DNA of 64,000 nucleotides, from NCBI RefSeq assembly GCF_018919065.1, contig NZ_JAHLQG010000040.1, positions 1 to 64,000 on the forward strand, given 5' to 3'. Shown here one piece after another: positions 59,481 to 64,000 of this stretch (the first letter of the stretch is position 1; each line of letters starts with the position of its first letter). Both the position numbers and the translations under genes were made by a program. Origin of the DNA: Blautia sp. MSJ-9 (GTDB lineage: Bacteria > Bacillota > Clostridia > Lachnospirales > Lachnospiraceae). The notes below the pieces were generated by a model, which ran no database searches, had not been told where the DNA came from, and saw nothing but the letters and a program-made list of their open reading frames with translations.

Positions 59481-61778
59481 ATGTTTTGTCCCAAATGCGG
59501 AAAAGAAATTAAAGTGAAAAAAGGAAGCTTCTGTCCGAACTGCGGTGCTTCTCTTGAGACAGCCGTAGAAAATATAAAAAAAACAAAGAATGTAAAAATA
59601 AAAGCAGAAAATGTAAATAAGCAAAAAATAAAAAACGAAAAAGTCCAGGACAGAAACAGAACAGATAAGAAAGTAAAGAACAAAGAACATCTAAAAAGTA
59701 AAGAGCGGAAAAAGAAGGGAAAAGCAAGTTGCATTTTAATAGCAGGTGTGGCATGCGTTGTTGTGATTGTTTCGGCGGTAGCTGTCAAAAACTTTTATCA
59801 GGGGAAATCACAGGTGGTTTCAGTGAATGGAACAAAAAGTGCTGACAAAGAATTATTGAAACCACATTTTAACAAAAGTATCTTACCAGACAACTTTACC
59901 AAGAAACAGAAAAAAGAACTGAAGAAAATATATGAAAGTGCTTATGAGGATGAGGCTTCTGCGCTGGATGAATATATTATTGCAAGAGCAAAAAGTGTTG
60001 ATGAAGATGGAATGGAGGATGATGAATTTGATATGGTACTGAATACCACAGAAAATCTTTATCAGATTCTTAATCAGTGGGATCCTAATCTGAAAAATGT
60101 TCTTGTAGAAGAGGCAGAATATCGACTGGGAGGCAGTCCATTAAAGAACTATGCCGTTGGAAGAGGGGTTGGAGCTTTACTCGAAGATAATGAACTTGGC
60201 CAGGAATTACGAAGCGTGGCTGTGGCAGCCGGGTATACTTTTGTAAAAATGTTGGAAAACTGGGATGCAAGTCTTCATGAGACAACCATGGTAGCAGACA
60301 GTATGATCCCATTACAGGTAAATGAAAAATATATTCTGTCCAGAACATATGGAAATATTGGTCAGATGTTCGATAAGATTGAAGCGGAAGAAGGATATAC
60401 GATTGTAAAAGAGATATTAGATGAACGTCTGCAGGCATTGAAAAACCAAAGTCTGCTGGTGGAAGATCTTACAGAAATGGACTCATACGATACCTGGATC
60501 ATGGCAGAAAAGTGCAGTGCCAGAACAGAAGCAATTAATCAGAAAAAGACAGAAAGATACCAGAAACTTTATCAGGCAAAAAGTCGTCTGCTGGAAGCAA
60601 TCGGCATTGAAGATGTAACGGCAGTGCTGGGAAATCCGGATCAGGACGCAGATACGGACGAAGATTGGAATATGGATGAAGAGGAGGGGGATGATACAGA
60701 CTTAAATGACCAGCTTGGCGATATTACGGAGCAGTATATCTATGCCCTTTCGGATGATAAAGGAAAAGTTTACAATATGTTCGCACTGGCTGCTGTGAAT
60801 GTGGGAAGTGCATTAAATGAAGAGGGAATGAGTTCACTTACGGTTGGAATGCTGGAAGGCGAATATCATGTGGTTTTGAACAAAGATGGAAGTATTCTCT
60901 TTAAAAATCAGAAGCAGACAGATGACCAGGAAAGATGTGTTTATTATGATATAACACCAAGCGGAAATGTTCTGAGAAAAACTTTTTATTCTGATTTCGA
61001 GCATGGCGATTATCAGGTTCTTGAGTGGGTGAAACCAGATGGAACCAGTAAGAAACTCCTGGAGGGCGGATATATTACACTGTATAAGAAAGGCGATGAC
61101 CCCACGATAGAGAAAATCTGGAACCTGGACGAGGAGCAGAGTTATTACAGTGACTATTATGCATATACATGTGGGTATAAAAATGGAGACAGTCAGGAGA
61201 CAAGCGGAACTATTGACGTAAGCAAAGGAAAATTGATTACGGATGATGAATATCTGGAAATCTTAGATTCTCAGGAGAACACAGACACCAGCGGCGGAAT
61301 CCGTTTGAATGAGAAATATGTGCTGAAAGATAATGAAGTTGTTGATAATTCAGGAAATACCGTTAAAAAATTGGATAACGGAAGAGGTGTCGAAAATATT
61401 CAATATGCCAACGGTGAATATTGGGTTGTGACAAACTCTGGCTGGTATTATGTTCTGGATGATAAATTTTCACAGGTTCTGGCACCTGTCAAAATGCCGG
61501 TAAACAGTAACTATTGTATTCTGGAAGAAGGATTATTTATAGAAAATGCTACAAAAGATGACGAGGAGGATATAGAATCGGATTATTCAGGAAGTTGCTC
61601 CCTGTATAATGATAAAGGAGAAGTAGCATTAGAAATAAAGGATGTGCATGTCAATGATCTGAATGGTTATATCTGTGGAAATGAACATGTTGGCTGGACG
61701 AATCTCCGGACAGGAGAAGAGATGTATCTGTCTCTGACAGATAAAATTACGATTCAGCAGTTGGATATAGCTTCATAA
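59481..61778 (+). CDS. Zinc-ribbon membrane protein with large extracellular part, unknown function
   Basis: This 765-residue protein has an N-terminal zinc ribbon (FCPKCGKEIKVKKGSFCPNC), a Lys-rich linker and one membrane helix (about 84-106). The outer part is a helical region (about 130-375), an acidic stretch (about 390-412) and a beta-rich C-terminal half. The latter includes WG-repeat-like segments (YVLKDNEVVDNSGNTVKKLD, WYYVLDDKFSQVLAPVK). The helical part recalls YvbJ-type zinc-ribbon proteins but I cannot name a family. With the ribbon inside and the large domain outside it could act as a sensor or anchor. AGAAGGAGTGAGG precedes the ATG. Confidence 0.78.
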   Translation: MFCPKCGKEIKVKKGSFCPNCGASLETAVENIKKTKNVKIKAENVNKQKIKNEKVQDRNRTDKKVKNKEHLKSKERKKKGKASCILIAGVACVVVIVSAVAVKNFYQGKSQVVSVNGTKSADKELLKPHFNKSILPDNFTKKQKKELKKIYESAYEDEASALDEYIIARAKSVDEDGMEDDEFDMVLNTTENLYQILNQWDPNLKNVLVEEAEYRLGGSPLKNYAVGRGVGALLEDNELGQELRSVAVAAGYTFVKMLENWDASLHETTMVADSMIPLQVNEKYILSRTYGNIGQMFDKIEAEEGYTIVKEILDERLQALKNQSLLVEDLTEMDSYDTWIMAEKCSARTEAINQKKTERYQKLYQAKSRLLEAIGIEDVTAVLGNPDQDADTDEDWNMDEEEGDDTDLNDQLGDITEQYIYALSDDKGKVYNMFALAAVNVGSALNEEGMSSLTVGMLEGEYHVVLNKDGSILFKNQKQTDDQERCVYYDITPSGNVLRKTFYSDFEHGDYQVLEWVKPDGTSKKLLEGGYITLYKKGDDPTIEKIWNLDEEQSYYSDYYAYTCGYKNGDSQETSGTIDVSKGKLITDDEYLEILDSQENTDTSGGIRLNEKYVLKDNEVVDNSGNTVKKLDNGRGVENIQYANGEYWVVTNSGWYYVLDDKFSQVLAPVKMPVNSNYCILEEGLFIENATKDDEEDIESDYSGSCSLYNDKGEVALEIKDVHVNDLNGYICGNEHVGWTNLRTGEEMYLSLTDKITIQQLDIAS

Positions 61779-61782
61779 ATTA

Positions 61783-61917
61783 ACTAGAGCGTGCTGATTG
61801 CGGTATATTTTGCCTGAATTCGGTTGTCGTAGCACGCTACGACGCCTCATCCGAACAAAATCTCCTACAAATCGTGACGCATATCTTGCAGAAAGCCTTT
61901 TTCAAACACGCTCTAGT
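61783..61917. repeat. Dispersed inverted-repeat element, copy 2 (complete)
   Basis: This 135-base element is bounded by the perfect 11-base inverted repeat ACTAGAGCGTG / CACGCTCTAGT. The middle holds a perfect stem, GTCGTAGC and GCTACGAC separated by AC, with outer TTCGG/CCGAA pairing. The right part, read on the minus strand, matches copy 1 at 25005 (GTGTTTGAAAAAGGCTTTCT). It begins five bases after the stop codon of the zinc-ribbon gene. No protein is encoded. Confidence 0.85.
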
Positions 61918-61932
61918 ATAGCGAAAATTAAG

Positions 61933-61980
61933 AAAAAACTCTGGCAGTCTGAAAAAATTTCAGGATGACCAGAGTTTTTT
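61933..61980 (+). terminator. Terminator after the zinc-ribbon gene
   Basis: AAAAAACTCTGG (61933-61944) pairs with CCAGAGTTTTTT (61969-61980), with an inner CTGAAA/TTTCAG stem. It stands just beyond the repeat element, so the element may have inserted between gene and terminator. Confidence 0.85.
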
Positions 61981-62001
61981 GAAATATCTTCGTTATTGTA
62001 C

Positions 62002-62042
62002 CTGCCTAATAGCATTAGGCAGTGTTATATAGCATTCTATAT
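62002..62042. other. Two small hairpins downstream of the nucleotidase gene
   Basis: CTGCCTAA/TTAGGCAG (62002-62022) and TATATAG/CTATATA (62025-62042) lie side by side, each with an AGCATT-like loop region. They follow the minus-strand gene at 62054 but have no U-run. Confidence 0.4.
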
Positions 62043-62053
62043 AATAGTAGCAT

Positions 62054-62737
62054 TTAAAGGTTGGATAAGAGTCCAGGCAATTCCAGAAGTTTATCAAACT
62101 TATAATCAGGAATAACATCTGAAGCTTTTTCATGGTTAGGATTAAACCAGATTGTGCGGATCCCAGCATTGATCCCACCCTGAATATCCGAGGTCAGACT
62201 GTCACCGATGATAACAGCAGTTTCTCTATGAAAATCCGGGATTTTCGAGAAGCAGCAGTTGAAATATTCCACACTTGGCTTATTATATCCAAGTTCCTCC
62301 GAGATAAAAATATCCTCGAAATATGTGGAAATCCCGGAGCTTTTGAGTCTGCCTTTCTGCACACTCAAGGTACCGTTCGTAACCAGATACATCCGGTATT
62401 TTCCATAAAGTGTTTCAAGTAGCTCTTCTGCACCGTTTATAAAATAGTGTCCGTGTGCAAGCAGCGTTTCATACATCAGAGCTGCTTCCTCAGCCGGAGC
62501 ATCAGTCCCAAGTTCTGTAAACAGGATTTGAAATCTCCGCAATTTCACCTGTTCTCTGGAAATCTTTCCCTGTTCCAGCAGCTTCCACTGCGCCAGATTC
62601 AATTCGCTGTAACGCTTCAAAATTGCATCTTCCGGGACAATATGAAAATGTTTCAGAGTCTTACTGACTGCAATCTTTTCTGCCTGGTTGAAATCAAGCA
62701 GTGTATTATCAAGATCAAATAAAAGTGTATCTACCAT
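62054..62737 (-). CDS. YjjG/YfnB-type HAD nucleotidase
   Basis: This 227-residue HAD-superfamily hydrolase has motif I LLFDLDNTLLDF, with the two catalytic aspartates. A helical cap follows (about 15-95), then motif II LVTNGTLSVQ, motif III lysine in ELGYNKPSVEYF and motif IV VIIGDSLTSDIQGGINAGI. The family name in NCBI annotation is YjjG-family noncanonical pyrimidine nucleotidase; E. coli YjjG dephosphorylates damaged pyrimidine nucleotides. It is a lone gene on the minus strand between the surface module and the rRNA methyltransferase. Confidence 0.92.
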   Translation of the reverse strand: MVDTLLFDLDNTLLDFNQAEKIAVSKTLKHFHIVPEDAILKRYSELNLAQWKLLEQGKISREQVKLRRFQILFTELGTDAPAEEAALMYETLLAHGHYFINGAEELLETLYGKYRMYLVTNGTLSVQKGRLKSSGISTYFEDIFISEELGYNKPSVEYFNCCFSKIPDFHRETAVIIGDSLTSDIQGGINAGIRTIWFNPNHEKASDVIPDYKFDKLLELPGLLSNL

Positions 62738-62800
62738 AAAATTCTGTACCTTTCTTTCTGTGGATAATGGAATATTGTTATCTGCTGTTCGATTCGAATC

Positions 62801-62878
62801 TTAAAGCGTGTTTGAAAAATCATTCCTGCAATCTGCACGCCCCACTTTGCGGAAAGCCCTTTTCAAATATGCTATAGC
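62801..62878. repeat. Dispersed inverted-repeat element, copy 3 (degenerate)
   Basis: The left end AAAGCGTGTTTGAAAA and the right end TTTTCAAATATGCTATAG form an imperfect inverted repeat like the ends of copies 1 and 2. The inner CTGCAATCTGCACGCCCC and GCGGAAAGCCC also resemble them. It is the most degenerate copy. Confidence 0.65.
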
Positions 62879-62991
62879 AGAAACTTCTGGGTTTATATGA
62901 GTATTATTATAAAGAAAAAATCCTTAAAAGTATAGAAGCAAATCCAAAAACAAATTTAATTTAGATATTTATGGTAAAATCACAGAGAAAG

Positions 62992-63000
62992 TGGTATAAT
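62992..63000 (+). promoter_or_regulatory. Extended -10 promoter for the small membrane protein gene
   Basis: TGGTATAAT (62992-63000) is an extended -10 element; the region 17 bases upstream (TGGTAA) is a poor -35, as is usual for such promoters. Confidence 0.55.
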
Positions 63001-63094
63001 AATTTCATTAAACAGCAGACGGCAAAAGTGTTAACAGCTATTCTATCTATAACGGTAGCGTCAGCTGGCAGACTATTGAGAGGATGGTGCGATT

Positions 63095-63316
63095 ATGAAC
63101 ATTAAAATCGAAGAATTATTAGCAGCATTAAACAAAAAAGAAGAAGAGAAAGAAAAAAATACAGTCCTCTGGGTACTGGCAATCATTGGCGCAGTTGCAG
63201 CAGTAGCAGGTATCGCATTTGCTGTATATCACTTCTTTGCACCAGATTATCTGGAAGATTTCGAAGAGGATTTTGATGACGACTTCGATGACTATTTCGA
63301 AGACGAAGAAGAATAA
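63095..63316 (+). CDS. Small single-pass membrane protein with acidic tail
   Basis: This 73-residue protein has a short charged N-terminus (KIEELLAALNKKEEEKEK), one membrane helix (VLWVLAIIGAVAAVAGIAFA, about 24-43) and a tail of about 25 residues made almost only of Asp, Glu, Phe and Tyr (EDFDDDFDDYFEDEEE). GAGAGGATGG precedes the ATG at 63095. I have seen similar small proteins in Lachnospiraceae but know of no function. A terminator follows. Confidence 0.75.
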   Translation: MNIKIEELLAALNKKEEEKEKNTVLWVLAIIGAVAAVAGIAFAVYHFFAPDYLEDFEEDFDDDFDDYFEDEEE

Positions 63317-63385
63317 TTACCGGTTCTGTTATAAACAGACAGCGGAGTTTTATCCGTATGAAAAGCGTAATTATGAAAATGAACG

Positions 63386-63417
63386 AATAGCTCCGGCCTA
63401 TACCCGGGGCTATTTTT
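63386..63417 (+). terminator. Terminator after the small membrane protein gene
   Basis: AATAGC, T, CCGG pairs with CCGG, G, GCTATT around a loop of about seven bases and is followed by TTT. Confidence 0.7.
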
Positions 63418-63557
63418 GCGAAAGCAAATTGAATTAAATCAGGCCGTGAAGAGGATGCTTTGTTTCATCCGCTTATGCTTATTTATATTGAGAATTTTAA
63501 GTAAATGATACAGCTTGTATCGAACTTTTGAAAATAGAGAGAAATACAGGAGGATAT

Positions 63558-64000
63558 ATGAAAAAAGGTGAAATTTACGAAGGAGTAATTGAAAAAGTAG
63601 ATTTTCCAAATAAAGGAATCGTAATGGTAAACGACCAGAAGGTCACAGTAAAGAACGGCATGCCGGGACAGAAAGTCCGTTTCATGATCAACAAGAAACG
63701 CTCCGGCCGCGCAGAAGGACGGCTTCTGGAAGTTCTGGAGAAATCTCCGCTTGAAACAAGAGAAACAGTCTGCAGCATTTTCCCGGAATGCGGGGGGTGT
63801 ATGTATCAGACTATGTCCTATGAGAACCAGCTTGCAATGAAAGAGCGCCAGGTCCGTGACCTGTTGGAAGGCGCATTAAACGGTGCAGACTACCAGTGGG
63901 AAGGAATCCACGGAAGCCCGATCGAATTCAGATACCGCAACAAAATGGAATTCTCCTTTGGAGATGCATACAAAGATGGTCCGCTCACACTTGGCCTGCA
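63558..64000 (+). CDS. 23S rRNA (uracil-C5)-methyltransferase, RlmD/RumA type (3' partial)
   Basis: The first 147 codons of a TrmA/RumA-family methyltransferase are visible; the window ends inside the gene. ATG 63558 follows CAGGAGGAT. The N-terminal TRAM domain (GEIYEGVIEKVDFPNKGIVM, then VKNGMPGQKVRFMINKK) is followed by the iron-sulfur region CSIFPECGGCMYQ and the family segment SPIEFRYRNKMEFSFG. These enzymes methylate U1939 or U747 of 23S rRNA with S-adenosylmethionine. The catalytic cysteine and SAM-binding motifs lie outside the window, so the exact target site cannot be decided. Confidence 0.93.
   Translation, partial: MKKGEIYEGVIEKVDFPNKGIVMVNDQKVTVKNGMPGQKVRFMINKKRSGRAEGRLLEVLEKSPLETRETVCSIFPECGGCMYQTMSYENQLAMKERQVRDLLEGALNGADYQWEGIHGSPIEFRYRNKMEFSFGDAYKDGPLTLGL

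Larger units (their letters stand above)
62738..63094. other. 357-base gap with repeat copy 3 and a promoter
   Basis: The gap separates the divergent nucleotidase and small membrane-protein genes. It contains the third inverted-repeat copy (62801-62878) and a TATAAT box at 62995. Nothing else is recognisable; the stretch 62880-62940 is A-rich. Confidence 0.6.

Overview
The window looks like a chromosomal segment of a gut Clostridia, most likely a Lachnospiraceae bacterium of the Blautia/Ruminococcus type. The grounds are low to moderate G+C, AGGAGG-type ribosome binding sites, lipoprotein binding proteins, DUF1836 and YesL proteins, several AraC-type sugar regulators, GH2 and GH36 glycosidases, and hybrid histidine kinases with solute-binding sensor domains. 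No rRNA, tRNA, CRISPR array, insertion sequence or prophage gene was seen. All functional calls come from reading the sequence; none was checked against a database.

Layout. (1) 1-12219 is one dense plus-strand capsule/exopolysaccharide operon, visibly richer in A+T than the rest. It holds a DegT aminotransferase (cut by the window start), hexapeptide acetyltransferase, priming sugar transferase, FemAB-like GNAT, PLP-dependent D-cysteine desulfhydrase-like enzyme, ATP-grasp ligase, EpsG-like polymerase, GT2 glycosyltransferase, nucleotidyltransferase-fold protein, polysaccharide pyruvyl transferase, F420-hydrogenase-beta-like protein and Wzx flippase. (2) 12232-17213 follows after 12 bases. 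It is a compact candidate RiPP (ribosomally made, post-translationally modified peptide) cluster: an HPr-kinase-like protein fused to PqqD, an S24/S26 peptidase, a radical SAM/SPASM enzyme, a 52-residue precursor peptide and an ABC exporter. (3) 17369-18070 is a VanZ-family membrane protein.

(4) 18142-27208 holds three hybrid histidine kinases with different sensors and an orphan peptide-type binding lipoprotein. No response regulator with an output domain lies nearby. A TrpR-like YerC protein follows. (5) 27745-44254 is a galactoside region: AraC regulator and beta-galactosidase; aldo/keto reductase, AraC regulator and GH36 alpha-galactosidase; then a minus-strand AraC regulator divergent from a sugar ABC transporter operon (binding protein, two permeases, YesL, second GH36). 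The ATPase is absent and is probably a shared MsmK-type subunit encoded elsewhere.

(6) 44472-49262 contains a DUF1836 regulator (minus), PcrA helicase, a cytosine/purine-type permease and a 3' remnant of a class I fumarase/tartrate dehydratase beta subunit. (7) 49542-53365 is a two-gene unit, a sugar-type binding lipoprotein translationally coupled to a membrane GGDEF protein. (8) 53784-61778 is a surface-protein module behind two near-identical ECF-type promoter sequences and a sigma-A promoter: a secreted Ig-like protein, a small helical protein, a 1497-residue secreted repeat protein and a zinc-ribbon membrane protein. (9) 62054-64000 carries a YjjG-type nucleotidase (minus), a small membrane protein with an acidic tail, and the start of an RlmD/RumA-type rRNA methyltransferase cut by the window end. 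A short inverted-repeat element occurs three times (25005, 61783, 62801).

The best candidate for an undescribed system is the RiPP cluster appended to the polysaccharide operon. The surface module with ECF-type promoters and the binding-protein/diguanylate-cyclase pair come next.
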